DNA of 56,443 bases from Dehalococcoidia bacterium (GCA_009838465.1 VXRN01000005.1:1-56443), one strand, 5' to 3'. Positions 7,651 to 15,584 are shown, numbered from the stretch's first letter. The notes: a model not told the origin generated them from the letters alone. A program made the numbers and translations.

Positions 7651-9198
7651 TTAGCGGCCCTCCTTGATGAAGTCGGCTATCTTCTCCCCGATCATCATCG
7701 TGGTGACGTTGATATTCGCCCTCACGCAGTCCGGCATTATCGAGGCGTCAATCACTCGCAGACCTTCGAGTCCGTGGACACTGCCGTACTGGTCAACGAC
7801 CGCAAGGGGATCGTCGGCGGGCCCCATCTTGTTCGTGCATGAGATATGGTGACCGGTGGTCACCTCGCGCGCCATCCACGCGTCCAGGTCGTCGTCGGAG
7901 TCCATGACCTCTTCGGGAGGCTCGATTCGTTCATCGATGATGTTGCTCCACGCTTCGTGTTCGCCCATCCTGGAGCATATTCGAACAGCCTCGCGCATAC
8001 GCTCCCTGTCAAACTCTTCAGTGAAGTAGTTGTAGTCCAGAACAGGCTGATCGGACGGATCGGCTGAGTTCAGTTTCAACTTGCCGGAGCCGACCGCGAG
8101 ATCCAGCGCGACGATCATCCTGATACCAATAGGCTCCATGCGGTTTCCGCCGCGATTGACGCGCTCGGTCGCGAAAGTATTCATGTAAACGATCATGTCG
8201 TTGCGGAGGTCGGAGCCGGTCGCGGTATAGCGCAGGCCGAACTGCATTCTGGGGCCATTGAGATCAAATGCGTGCTCAGGCTTGGCTCTCCAGGACACGT
8301 AGATCAGCGGGTGGTCGCGCAGGTTCTGGCCTACTCCGGGCAGGTCGTGGACGAGCGGAATCCCTATCTCTTCCAGGTGTTCAGACGGGCCGACGCCCGA
8401 AAGCATAAGTATCTGCGGAGAGCCAACGGCGCCGGCGCTCAATATTATCTCGTCGCCCTGGACGGTGAAGACCTCGCCTCCGCTTTCGACCACTACCCCT
8501 GTCGCCCTGTTGCCGTCGAACTCCAGCCTGTGGACCGTGCAGTTGGCCCGGATGGTCAGGTTCAGCCGATGCCTGGACAGGCTGAGGTAGCCCAGGTTGG
8601 TGCTCCACCTAATGCCATTGGGATTGTTGAGCGGTAGCGGACCGACGCCCGTAGAGTCCGGGTCGTTGTGGTCGGGGCAGTCCTCGAAACCATAGTCCAG
8701 GCAGGCCTGGTAGAAAGCCTTCGAGGCGTCCTGCCAGGTCTCGGGCTGGAATCTGTGGCAGATGATTGGCCCGTCGGTGCCGTGGAAGTCGTCGGAGTAG
8801 GTCGTATCGGTCTCCAGCTTGCGGAAGTAGGGCAGGCAGTCCTCGAATCCCCACTCGTCGTTGCCCCAGGAGGCCCAGTTGTCGTAGTCCTCCGGCACCC
8901 CGCGCAGGAATATCTGCCCGTTGATGGCCGACGAGCCTCCGGTGACCCTGCCCCTGGGGACCAGCATCGGCTCAGCGGAATCGGTGGCGCGTCCAGTGAA
9001 CTGCCAGTTGTGATCGCTGGTCATGATGTCAGTCGCGGTGGCGTATCCGTATCGGACTTCGTCCGGAAGGTCTTCCATTTCGGCATAGTCTGGGCCTGCC
9101 TCCAGCAGCAAGACGGACTTAGACGGGTCTTCGGTAAGCCGTGTGGCAAGGATCGCGCCGGCGGAACCGGCCCCGATGATGATGTAGTCGTACTTCAT
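7651..9198 (-). CDS. GMC family FAD-dependent oxidoreductase (choline dehydrogenase-like)
   Basis: A 515-aa paralogue of the neighbour ending at 6129. It has YDYIIIGAGSAGAILATRL for FAD binding, the GMC signature GGSSAINGQIFLRG, and the C-terminal His/Asn active-site regions GHHISCTNKMG and NINVTTMM. I choose the ATG at 9198 because AGGAG lies 7-8 nt upstream; the open frame extends to 9258. It is the first gene of a minus-strand unit GMC-GMC-phosphoesterase. Likely a cytoplasmic alcohol or polyol dehydrogenase; no residue visible here fixes the substrate. Confidence 0.9.
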   Translation of the reverse strand: MKYDYIIIGAGSAGAILATRLTEDPSKSVLLLEAGPDYAEMEDLPDEVRYGYATATDIMTSDHNWQFTGRATDSAEPMLVPRGRVTGGSSAINGQIFLRGVPEDYDNWASWGNDEWGFEDCLPYFRKLETDTTYSDDFHGTDGPIICHRFQPETWQDASKAFYQACLDYGFEDCPDHNDPDSTGVGPLPLNNPNGIRWSTNLGYLSLSRHRLNLTIRANCTVHRLEFDGNRATGVVVESGGEVFTVQGDEIILSAGAVGSPQILMLSGVGPSEHLEEIGIPLVHDLPGVGQNLRDHPLIYVSWRAKPEHAFDLNGPRMQFGLRYTATGSDLRNDMIVYMNTFATERVNRGGNRMEPIGIRMIVALDLAVGSGKLKLNSADPSDQPVLDYNYFTEEFDRERMREAVRICSRMGEHEAWSNIIDERIEPPEEVMDSDDDLDAWMAREVTTGHHISCTNKMGPADDPLAVVDQYGSVHGLEGLRVIDASIMPDCVRANINVTTMMIGEKIADFIKEGR

Positions 9199-9285
9199 GC
9201 CTGCGCTCCTTTTGGGCTTCCAATCTGTGATGGCGTGTTCGGCTAGTATCAATACCATGTGAATATGGCATACTCAAGCGCCCAC

Positions 9286-9320
9286 TCGTCGTTCCCGCGA
9301 GGGCGGGAACCCAGGGGCTG
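9286..9320. repeat. REP-like palindrome
   Basis: GTTCCCGC (9291-9298) and GCGGGAAC (9303-9310) form a perfect 8-bp stem around GAGG, preceded by CGTC and followed by CCAGGGG. The sequence resembles the CGTCATTCCCGC...GCGGGAATCCAG palindromes scattered in intergenic regions of many bacteria. It lies between two co-directional genes. Confidence 0.6.
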
Positions 9321-9359
9321 GGGGTGGCTTGTTCATGTCGAAACTAGATGGAAGCAGTA

Positions 9360-10256
9360 CTAGTCTCCACTGATAGTGACGCCTGCCATGTCCTCGATGA
9401 AGTTTGCAATGGCAGAGTGGTCGGCGTTGCCCTTGCCTTCGTTCATAAGCGAGACGATCATCTGCTGTACCAGGGAGGTCACCGGCAGGCCCACACCGAG
9501 TTCCTTGGCCGTGAGGAGGGCATTGTTCAGGTCCTTGTGGTGAAGGACGATTCGGAAGCCGGGATTGAAGTCGCCTTCAATCATCATTGGGCCCTTGGCA
9601 TTCAGAACGTTGGATCCCGCCAGACCGCCCTTGACTGCGTTGAAGACGACATTCGGGTCGAGGCCGGCTTTCTTGGCGAGCGTTAGGGCTTCGCCTACGG
9701 CCTCAATGTTGGCAGCCACCATGATCTGGTTCGCCAGCTTGGTGGTGTTTCCGGCTCCATAATCGCCGCACAGGACTATGCTGGAACCCATCGCTTCGAG
9801 CAGGCCGAGGTGGGCGTCGAACACATCCTTCTTGCCGCCTACCATGATAGCCAGCGTGGCTGATATAGCGCCAGGCTCGCCTCCGGACACAGGGGCGTCC
9901 AGGAAGGCGACTCCCTGGGCCTCGCAGGCCGCCGCTATCTTCTGCGAGCTGGCGGGAGCGATGGAGCTCATGTCTATCACGACCGATCCCGCCGACGCGC
10001 CCTCAAGAACCCCGTTGTCGCCCAGTATCGCGGCTTCGGAGTCGGCGGAGTCAGGGACCATGGTGATGATCGTGGGCGTTGCAGCCGCGACTTCCGCCGC
10101 CGAGGACGCGGGCTTGGCTCCGTCTCCGACTACCTCTTCTATCGCGGATCCCACTACGTCATAGACCGTCAGTGAGTATCCGGCCTTCATCAGGTTTCGC
10201 GCCATCGGGCGCCCCATAATGCCCAGACCAATAAATCCTACTTCTCCGCTTGGCAT
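9360..10256 (-). CDS. Beta-hydroxyacid dehydrogenase (3-hydroxyisobutyrate / tartronate semialdehyde reductase family)
   Basis: A 298-aa NAD(P)-dependent dehydrogenase of the GarR/MmsB family, interconverting a beta-hydroxyacid and its semialdehyde. The Rossmann motif GFIGLGIMGRPMARNL is at the N-terminus. The substrate motif DAPVSGGEPGA lies in the middle and the catalytic-Lys region GAGNTTKLANQ follows. The chosen start (ATG 10256) has AAAGGAG 7 nt upstream; the frame is open to 10292. It is separated from the GMC genes by a REP-like palindrome but shares their direction, so a common role in alcohol or sugar-acid catabolism is possible. The exact substrate cannot be told. Confidence 0.88.
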   Translation of the reverse strand: MPSGEVGFIGLGIMGRPMARNLMKAGYSLTVYDVVGSAIEEVVGDGAKPASSAAEVAAATPTIITMVPDSADSEAAILGDNGVLEGASAGSVVIDMSSIAPASSQKIAAACEAQGVAFLDAPVSGGEPGAISATLAIMVGGKKDVFDAHLGLLEAMGSSIVLCGDYGAGNTTKLANQIMVAANIEAVGEALTLAKKAGLDPNVVFNAVKGGLAGSNVLNAKGPMMIEGDFNPGFRIVLHHKDLNNALLTAKELGVGLPVTSLVQQMIVSLMNEGKGNADHSAIANFIEDMAGVTISGD

Positions 10257-10605
10257 CTTGCTCTCCTTTCTCAAGGGCGACCTCGGAGCCATATTTTGCC
10301 CGTCGGGGAGCGCCCTAACGAGGGTTTATTCCTCATAATAGAAACTCGCATCAAGGTTAATCTGACAGGCCGACAGGGTCAAGTGACCATCGAAGTAGGA
10401 CCATTGCATTAGCCCGCCCCGGCGCCTGTCCATAATAGATGCCATGTGCCTGCGCCGGCTCGCTTCTGTACTCTGACCGACCAATTGTGCTAAAATGTCT
10501 GCACGAAGAACCCGACTTACAGTATGCAAAACATAAGGCAGGAGTTATCAATGAACCTCACGGAGCCGAAGAAAAAATTCTTGTGTAGCTAAACTCAGGC
10601 GACCT
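10257..10605. other. Intergenic region without recognised gene
   Basis: Together with the regulatory array and promoter to its right, this forms a 562-bp gap between divergent genes. Short minus-strand frames at 10326-10551 show no family motif and overlap each other in different frames, so I do not call them. The left end must hold the promoter of the minus-strand dehydrogenase, but no clear hexamer pair stands out. Confidence 0.5.
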
Positions 10606-10693
10606 CAGGTGAAACGCAGGTGACTTTTTCACCTGTTGCCACCTGTCCGTCCACCTGTTACTCACCTGTATAATTATAAGCCAAGATATATGA
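10606..10693 (+). promoter_or_regulatory. Helically phased CACCTG/CAGGTG array, copy 2
   Basis: CAGGTG at 10606 and 10617 is followed, again 13 bp later, by CACCTG at 10630, 10640, 10652 and 10663. TTATAA (10674) starts 11 bp after the start of the last unit and ATATATGA ends at 10693. Order, orientation switch, spacing and the AT-rich tail all match copy 1 at 513-622, with two fewer units. CAGGTGA/TCACCTG at 10617-10635 can also form a hairpin. It sits about 130 bp upstream of the gene at 10819. Confidence 0.6.
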
Positions 10694-10740
10694 GACGCTG
10701 GAATTAGACATGATTGCCCTGCCTCTCGCCGATGTTATCA

Positions 10741-10769
10741 TTGACTGCGCAACCGGGTATGGATAATAT
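10741..10769 (+). promoter_or_regulatory. Promoter upstream of the small protein/OsmC/RraA cluster
   Basis: TTGACT (10741-10746), a 17-bp spacer and TAATAT (10764-10769), with an overlapping GATAAT at 10762. The predicted start near 10776 gives a leader of about 43 nt before the ATG at 10819. It lies 48 bp beyond the phased array. Confidence 0.45.
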
Positions 10770-10818
10770 GCCTTTGCCTTTGGTTCTACATTAAGCGGGA
10801 ATTGAGCAGGAACGGCCT

Positions 10819-11139
10819 ATGAGCACACAAGTCGCAACCTGGCCGAGAGTCCGAGAACTCTTGGACAATATAATGGCAAGATGGGAGCGCAAGGAAGGCC
10901 GCAAGGGTCTTCCCGGAATCCATTCTTACTCATGGGCTACACCGCATGAACTGGCAAACGACGAATCCATGGGGAGCAAGTTCATCGAGCCGGGAGTGCC
11001 TGCCGAGGAGACGGCGCTGATCATTTCTCTCAGGAAGGGATTCGGCTCCATACCGCGTATGCCGATGGGAGGGCCGTTCCTCAAGCCCGACGAAATTGAC
11101 GAGATTTCCAGGTGGATAGACGCCGGAATGCCGGAGTGA
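10819..11139 (+). CDS. Small protein with a cytochrome c-like C-terminus lacking the haem motif
   Basis: A 106-aa protein of unknown function. Its C-terminal part (RMPMGGPFLKPDEIDEISRW then IDAGMPE) matches the end of planctomycete-type cytochrome c domains, where MP...L...E...I..WI..G is typical. However there is no Cys at all, so no CxxCH haem site, and there is no signal peptide. It may be a haem-free relative that keeps only the fold. First gene after the CACCTG array; the OsmC gene begins about 10 nt after its stop, so they are probably co-transcribed. Confidence 0.65.
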   Translation: MSTQVATWPRVRELLDNIMARWERKEGRKGLPGIHSYSWATPHELANDESMGSKFIEPGVPAEETALIISLRKGFGSIPRMPMGGPFLKPDEIDEISRWIDAGMPE

Positions 11140-11149
11140 GGTGTGTCTC

Positions 11150-11590
11150 TTGACTGACGCTGAAAGGCCATCCAATACTGTCAGCCTGACTTGGGAGGGC
11201 GGCTTCAGGTTCGAGTCGAGCGACACGCACGGACACTCCCTTACCCTGGATGCGCCGCAGAGTGACGGAGCAAATTTTGAGGGCTTCATGCCCGGCGATA
11301 TGCTTCTCACTGCCCTGGCAGGATGCAGCGGGATTGATGTCGTGAACATCCTGGAGCGGATGCGTCAGAAAGTGGATGGGATCGAGATCAGCGTCAAGGG
11401 ACATCAGAATCCGGATCCGCCATGGGCTTATGAGGATATCGAGATTCACTACGCGATCCGAGGCTCCGGCCTGAATGAACACCTTGTGCGGCGCGCCATT
11501 TTCCTGTCTGAGGAGAAATACTGCTCCATCGGCGCGACCGTTGGTGGCCGCGCGCGAATAACCAGCAACTTTGAGATAATACAGACTTGA
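11150..11590 (+). CDS. OsmC/Ohr family protein
   Basis: A 146-aa OsmC-like protein; the family reduces organic hydroperoxides with a pair of redox Cys residues. The helix GDMLLTALAGCSGIDVVNIL carries the first Cys and EEKYCSIGA the second, both at the expected places. TTG at 11150 has GAGGTG 6 nt upstream and is preferred; a GTG at 11141 is also in frame. The spacing to the upstream gene is minimal. The RraA frame follows directly. The exact subfamily (OsmC, Ohr or YhfA-like) is not decided. Confidence 0.88.
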   Translation: MTDAERPSNTVSLTWEGGFRFESSDTHGHSLTLDAPQSDGANFEGFMPGDMLLTALAGCSGIDVVNILERMRQKVDGIEISVKGHQNPDPPWAYEDIEIHYAIRGSGLNEHLVRRAIFLSEEKYCSIGATVGGRARITSNFEIIQT

Positions 11591-11647
11591 ATGCCTGCGG
11601 TGAGCTCACCGCCAAAACTAACATCGCCGTCCCAGGAGGACCAACAA

Positions 11648-12343
11648 GTGTCAGACATCAAGCCAATAGACGCCAACCTTCTTGAAACGTTGCGCCAGAT
11701 ACCGTCTTGCTCAATCGCAAACGCGATTGAGACGTTCTCAGTTCAGCCCCGAAACGTGGGCTTCATGGGGCCGGAGATCAAGAGCGTCTTCCCGAACATG
11801 GGGCACATGATCGGGTACGCGGTCACCGCCAAAATTGCCGCGGACGCTCCCCCTTCCACCCACATGAATGTCTCCAGGACGGAGTGGGTGGACGAGATCA
11901 TGAAGGTCCCAGGTCCCAGAGTGCTGGTCCTGGAAGATATTGATTATCCTAACCCGATAGGTTCGTTCTGGGGAGAGGTGCAGGCGAATCTGCACCGAGC
12001 GCTGGGCGCGGTGGGCACGGTTACGAACGGCGGCGTTCGTGACCTGGACGAGATGCAGGAAGTGGGCTTCTTCGCCTTCGCGTCTTGCGTGCTCGTGTCC
12101 CACGCCTATGTTCACATAACCGACGTAGGCGTCCCAGTGAAAATCGGCGGCCTGGAGGTCAATTCTGGAGACATCATCCAGGGCGACCAGCACGGCGTAA
12201 TCAAGGTGCCGCGCGACATTGCCGCCGAGATTCCCGACGCCGTGAAGAGGGTCGAGAATAACGAGCAGGAAATGATCGGATACGCCAACTCGCCGGAGTT
12301 CACCGTAGAGGGCCTGAAGGAGATGTTGGCGCAGAGGTACTAA
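11648..12343 (+). CDS. RraA family protein (HMG aldolase / former demethylmenaquinone methyltransferase family)
   Basis: 231 aa. The family includes 4-hydroxy-4-methyl-2-oxoglutarate aldolases and the RNase E regulator RraA. The diagnostic segments GTVTNGGVRDLDEM, GGLEVNSGDIIQGDQHGVI and KVPRDIA are present; GGVRD and GDxxGV line the metal/substrate site. GTG at 11648 is preferred because AGGAGGA lies 7 nt upstream; an ATG at 11591 directly abuts the OsmC stop but has no SD. Catabolic aldolase or decarboxylase activity is more likely than RNase E control, given the neighbouring cupin and hydratase genes. Substrate unknown. Confidence 0.85.
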   Translation: MSDIKPIDANLLETLRQIPSCSIANAIETFSVQPRNVGFMGPEIKSVFPNMGHMIGYAVTAKIAADAPPSTHMNVSRTEWVDEIMKVPGPRVLVLEDIDYPNPIGSFWGEVQANLHRALGAVGTVTNGGVRDLDEMQEVGFFAFASCVLVSHAYVHITDVGVPVKIGGLEVNSGDIIQGDQHGVIKVPRDIAAEIPDAVKRVENNEQEMIGYANSPEFTVEGLKEMLAQRY

Positions 12344-12373
12344 AGAGTAGATACAGTACAGTTAGAGGTAAAC

Positions 12374-12691
12374 ATGGAACCAGTAATCAAGAATGTAGAA
12401 GGTAAGAGGAATCCAGTCCTCGGCCCCGACGACGGCGTTCCGAACTACGTTATGCTCTGGGTGCAGCATCCGCCTGGAGGGACCAGCGCGCAGCATGTCC
12501 ATCCCTGGGAGCATCAGGCCTACATCGTCGAGGGCGAAGGCGTCCTCTGGGTTGCGGGTACAGAGTATCCTATAAAGGCTGGGGACGCCGTTTTAGTGCC
12601 GCCCGACGTGGAGCATCAGTTCCGCAACACCGGCGAGGTGACTCTGAGTCGTGTTACCGTTAATCCCCTGAGTTCGGTCGGTCACGAGTAG
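12374..12691 (+). CDS. Cupin domain protein
   Basis: A 105-aa single-domain cupin. The metal-binding His residues of the first motif are seen in HVHPWEHQAYIVEGEG (His41, His43, His47) and the second motif in VPPDVEHQFRNTG (His81). The start is supported by GAGG upstream. It lies 30 nt after the RraA gene and 4 nt before the split hydratase genes, so all are likely one operon. Small cupins act as metal-dependent enzymes or sensors; no specific reaction can be assigned. Confidence 0.85.
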   Translation: MEPVIKNVEGKRNPVLGPDDGVPNYVMLWVQHPPGGTSAQHVHPWEHQAYIVEGEGVLWVAGTEYPIKAGDAVLVPPDVEHQFRNTGEVTLSRVTVNPLSSVGHE

Positions 12692-12695
12692 AACT

Positions 12696-12998
12696 GTGCC
12701 CGAAGTACATGACAGGGGAGGACTACCCACAGACGAACCGATAGACAGGTCGGAGCACGAGTGGGCCGACTGGGAGCACCTGACCAACGCGCTGGTCGGC
12801 GCGCTCAGGACACGCGACCTGGTGACGGTTGACGAACTCAGGCGCGGCATAGAATCTATACCGCGCGAGTTGTATGAGTCGTACAGCTATTATGAACGCT
12901 GGTCCGCATCGCTGGAGACGCTGATCGTAGAGAAGGGGGTCCTTACCACGGAAGAGATAGACGCCAAAGTGGAAGAGTTGGACGACAGATGGGGATAG
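12696..12998 (+). CDS. Nitrile hydratase beta N-terminal-type subunit (ScnB-like)
   Basis: A 100-aa protein equivalent to the N-terminal half of nitrile hydratase beta. It shows the N-terminal VHDRGGLP, then an all-helical part with HEWADWEHLTNAL and SYSYYERWSASLE, ending in GVLTTEEIDAKVEELDDRW. The C-terminal barrel is missing and is encoded by the next gene, which overlaps by 10 nt. Such a split exists in thiocyanate hydrolase, whose order scnB-scnA-scnC matches the order here. It also resembles nitrile hydratase accessory proteins (about 100 aa), an alternative role. GTG start, probably translated by coupling to the cupin gene 4 nt upstream. Confidence 0.8.
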   Translation: MPEVHDRGGLPTDEPIDRSEHEWADWEHLTNALVGALRTRDLVTVDELRRGIESIPRELYESYSYYERWSASLETLIVEKGVLTTEEIDAKVEELDDRWG

Positions 12999-13306
12999 TC
13001 CTCTCGGCAGAGCCCGGTGAATTCCGGCCGGGCGACGATGTGCTGGTGAGGTCCGACATCGTTGATCACCACCATCGCACTCCCTGGTTCATCAAGGGCC
13101 AGAGGGGAAGGGTGCTCGGAGTGAGCGGGCCGTTCTTTGATCCGGAAACCAGGGCGCACGGAGGGACGGGAGTTCCCAAGCGTCTTCTTTACCAGGTCGA
13201 ATTCGAGCAGACTCAAATTTGGGGTGACTCTTATGTCGAAGCCGAAAACGACGTGCTCATCGTGGACGTTTATGAACAGTGGTTGCGCCCCGTAACTGAA
13301 GGCTGA
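12989..13306 (+). CDS. Nitrile hydratase beta C-terminal-type subunit (ScnA-like)
   Basis: A 105-aa protein matching the SH3-like C-terminal domain of nitrile hydratase beta. It has FRPGDDVLVRSDI, HRTPWFIKGQRGRV, LLYQVEFEQTQIWG and a VDVYEQWLRPV ending like the family VDLWExYLEP. Its ATG lies inside the end of the preceding gene, so the two halves are translated together and presumably assemble. This is the arrangement of thiocyanate hydrolase alpha and beta subunits. The alpha-like catalytic subunit follows after a 183-bp gap filled by a dispersed repeat. Confidence 0.82.
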   Translation: MGIVLSAEPGEFRPGDDVLVRSDIVDHHHRTPWFIKGQRGRVLGVSGPFFDPETRAHGGTGVPKRLLYQVEFEQTQIWGDSYVEAENDVLIVDVYEQWLRPVTEG

Positions 13307-13312
13307 TAATTT

Positions 13313-13485
13313 AGAAGCTATCTTATGAATATCAGACCTTGAGAGGAACCGTATGTCTCACCCTCACCTCTGTATGAAGTAAGGGGCGGAGGCTCTAGCT
13401 TTCTCCCATCAAGGGAGAGGGGATTGAAGAGGCGCTACCAAGTGTGCAGCCGGCATTTAATAAATGGGCTGCAGTACTGAGAAGT
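13313..13485. repeat. Dispersed MITE-like repeat (E)
   Basis: TTAGAAGC...TCTTATGAATATCA, CACCCTCACC, a CTCCC-ATCAA-GGGAG hairpin, GGGGATTGAAGAGGC and GCCGGCATT are shared in order with the element at 46138-46269. The ends are imperfect inverted repeats (ATCTTATGAATAT against ATTTATTAAAT). It separates the beta-type and alpha-type hydratase genes and may weaken read-through or carry its own signals. Confidence 0.6.
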
Positions 13486-13489
13486 AAGA

Positions 13490-14134
13490 ATGAGCGACAA
13501 TCATCACGACGAGTCCGAGCACGAAGGAATACAGCTCGATATCGAGCTAAGCCTGCCCGCGAGGCGTGCGCTCGCAATTCACGAGCTACTCGTGGAAAAG
13601 GGCATAATCGGGCAGGATGAGATACGCGAGCGGGCCGAATTATTCCGGTCGCGCAGCCCCTCGGACGGCGCGAAGGTCGTTGCGAAAGCGTGGACGGATC
13701 CGGCGTTCAGGCAGCTCCTGCTCGACGACGCGCGAGCGGCGGTTTACGAACTCGGCTACACGCTCACACACGATGCGGAGCTTGCCGTCGTGGAGAACAC
13801 TGACGACCTGCATCACCTTGTGGTGTGTACTCTATGCTCTTGCTATCCAACGTCGCTGTTGGGGCCGCCTCCCGACTGGTACAAGAGCTTCGCTTACAGG
13901 CAGAGGGCTGTCGTTGGACCTCGCTCTGTCATGCGCGAATTCGGCTTGGAACTCAATGAGGATATGCAGGTGAGGGTGGTGGACAGTACCGCGGACCTGC
14001 GTTACCTGGTCCTGCCGCGCCGACCGGCGGGAACTGACGGAATGTCGGAAGAGGAATTGGCCTCGCTGGTCACCCGGGACAGTATGATCGGCGTGTCGGA
14101 AGCTCTCTCGCCGCAGGTCGCGAGCAGGGCCTGA
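13490..14134 (+). CDS. Nitrile hydratase alpha / thiocyanate hydrolase gamma subunit
   Basis: A 214-aa catalytic subunit. The metal site VCTLCSCYP (Cys113, Cys116, Cys118) is the cobalt-type version, in which two Cys are oxidised and two backbone amides complete the claw. Downstream LLGPPPDWYKSFAYR and VLPRRPAGTDGMSEEELASL are typical nitrile hydratase alpha. The reaction is hydration of a nitrile to an amide, or of thiocyanate to carbonyl sulfide and ammonia. The sequence around the site looks more like nitrile hydratase, whereas the three-subunit split resembles thiocyanate hydrolase. No separate activator or cobalt transporter is seen nearby. The start follows GAGAAGTAAG, and NhaA begins 10 nt after the stop. 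Confidence 0.9.
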   Translation: MSDNHHDESEHEGIQLDIELSLPARRALAIHELLVEKGIIGQDEIRERAELFRSRSPSDGAKVVAKAWTDPAFRQLLLDDARAAVYELGYTLTHDAELAVVENTDDLHHLVVCTLCSCYPTSLLGPPPDWYKSFAYRQRAVVGPRSVMREFGLELNEDMQVRVVDSTADLRYLVLPRRPAGTDGMSEEELASLVTRDSMIGVSEALSPQVASRA

Positions 14135-14144
14135 CGCGGATAAC

Positions 14145-15497
14145 ATGGCTCATATACCTCCACGAAGCAGAGGGGTCCTGGAAGCTCAGGCCGAGACTTC
14201 GTATCTCGCCCGCAGGGTCCGCCTCCCTGTTCAGCGGTATATTCATACCGAGGCGCTCGGCGGCCTGATTCTGCTCGCGGCCACCATCGCTGCGCTCATT
14301 TGGGCCAACTCACCCTGGTACGATCGATATCATGAAATACTAGAGACTCACTTGTCGATTGACCTCGCACTGTTCGTGGTTGACCTTTCGCTTCACCACT
14401 GGATAAACGACGGCCTGATGGCGCTCTTCTTCTTCGTGGTCGGCCTGGAGATAAAACGCGAGGCGCTCCTGGGACACCTGTCAACGCCGCGCCGCGCCGC
14501 GCTTCCGGTTATAGCCGCCCTGGGAGGCATGGCGGTCCCAGCTGCCATATACCTGATCTTCAACTACGGCGGTGACGGCGAGCGTGGCTGGGGAGTGCCA
14601 ATGGCTACCGACATCGCCTTTGCCATAGGCGTACTCGCGCTTCTGGGGCGCAGGATCCCGATGGAGCTAAGGATATTCCTGCTCGGAGTGGCAGTTGTGG
14701 ACGATCTGGGTGCCATAGCCGTAATAGCTGTCGCTTACACCGAGTCTATATCCTTCGCCCATCTGGCAATGGTCGCTGGTCTGGTGGCTATAGTTATGGT
14801 CGCCAATCGAGTCGGGTTCAGCCACGCCGCGGCCACTTCCATAATCGGTTTCCTGATATGGGTGGCGATGCTCAAGTCGGGCGTACATGCCACGATAGCA
14901 GGAGTGCTCTTTGCCCTCCTGATCCCCGCGCAGCCCCAGTACAGCAAGGAGCGCTTCGCCCAAGAGTCCGAGTCCCTCATAGACGACTATCGCGAGGCCC
15001 TGTCCGCCGGGGACAGGGAGCATTCGGAGGCGGTTCTGGGACAACTGGAGGAACTCTCACAAGGCACCGAGTCCCCGATGGAGCGGCTCGAACGCCTTGT
15101 CCATCCATGGACGAGCTACGTCATTCTGCCCGTGTTCGCGCTCGCCAATGCCGGCCTTCACTTCTCCGACGTCGACTTAGGCAGCGTGGTAACCGGCGAC
15201 GTCACAATCGGCGTCATCGCCGGCCTGCTCTTCGGCAAAGTTATTGGGATCACCCTCTTCCCATGGCTGGCGTCCAGATTCGGAATCGTTGAACTTCCGC
15301 GCTCCGTGTCCTGGACCAGCGTCATCGGAGTCGGATTCCTGGCGGGCATCGGGTTCACTGTTGCCATATTCATATCCGGCCTCGCCTTTACAGATCCGGC
15401 CCTCATTCTGAATGCGCAATTTGGGATCATGTGTGCCTCGGTTCTGGCGGGTCTCGCCGGATACTCCATACTTCGCATGACCTCTCGCTCCGGCTGA
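14145..15497 (+). CDS. nhaA: Na+/H+ antiporter NhaA
   Basis: 450 aa, inner-membrane sodium-proton exchanger for pH and sodium homeostasis. It shows ALGGLILLAATIAALIWANS in the first membrane helix, FFFVVGLEIKRE, VPMATDIAFAIGVLALLG and the VVDDLGAIAVIA segment carrying the paired Asp residues of ion binding. A charged cytoplasmic loop (about residues 268-310) is longer than in E. coli NhaA (388 aa) and explains part of the extra length. It follows the hydratase alpha gene by 10 nt and may be co-transcribed, though no functional link is evident. Confidence 0.95.
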   Translation: MAHIPPRSRGVLEAQAETSYLARRVRLPVQRYIHTEALGGLILLAATIAALIWANSPWYDRYHEILETHLSIDLALFVVDLSLHHWINDGLMALFFFVVGLEIKREALLGHLSTPRRAALPVIAALGGMAVPAAIYLIFNYGGDGERGWGVPMATDIAFAIGVLALLGRRIPMELRIFLLGVAVVDDLGAIAVIAVAYTESISFAHLAMVAGLVAIVMVANRVGFSHAAATSIIGFLIWVAMLKSGVHATIAGVLFALLIPAQPQYSKERFAQESESLIDDYREALSAGDREHSEAVLGQLEELSQGTESPMERLERLVHPWTSYVILPVFALANAGLHFSDVDLGSVVTGDVTIGVIAGLLFGKVIGITLFPWLASRFGIVELPRSVSWTSVIGVGFLAGIGFTVAIFISGLAFTDPALILNAQFGIMCASVLAGLAGYSILRMTSRSG

Positions 15498-15584
15498 ATG
15501 GCGCAGCTCTCAACCAAGCCCATTTGACGCTCGCTTTACGGCGCAACTAGAATTATTACAGTTCAATGACATGGGAGGTTCGGC

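Noticed and set aside
10326..10551. Short minus-strand frames in the gap before the array
   Set aside because: Two overlapping frames with no motif or convincing start; treated as noise.
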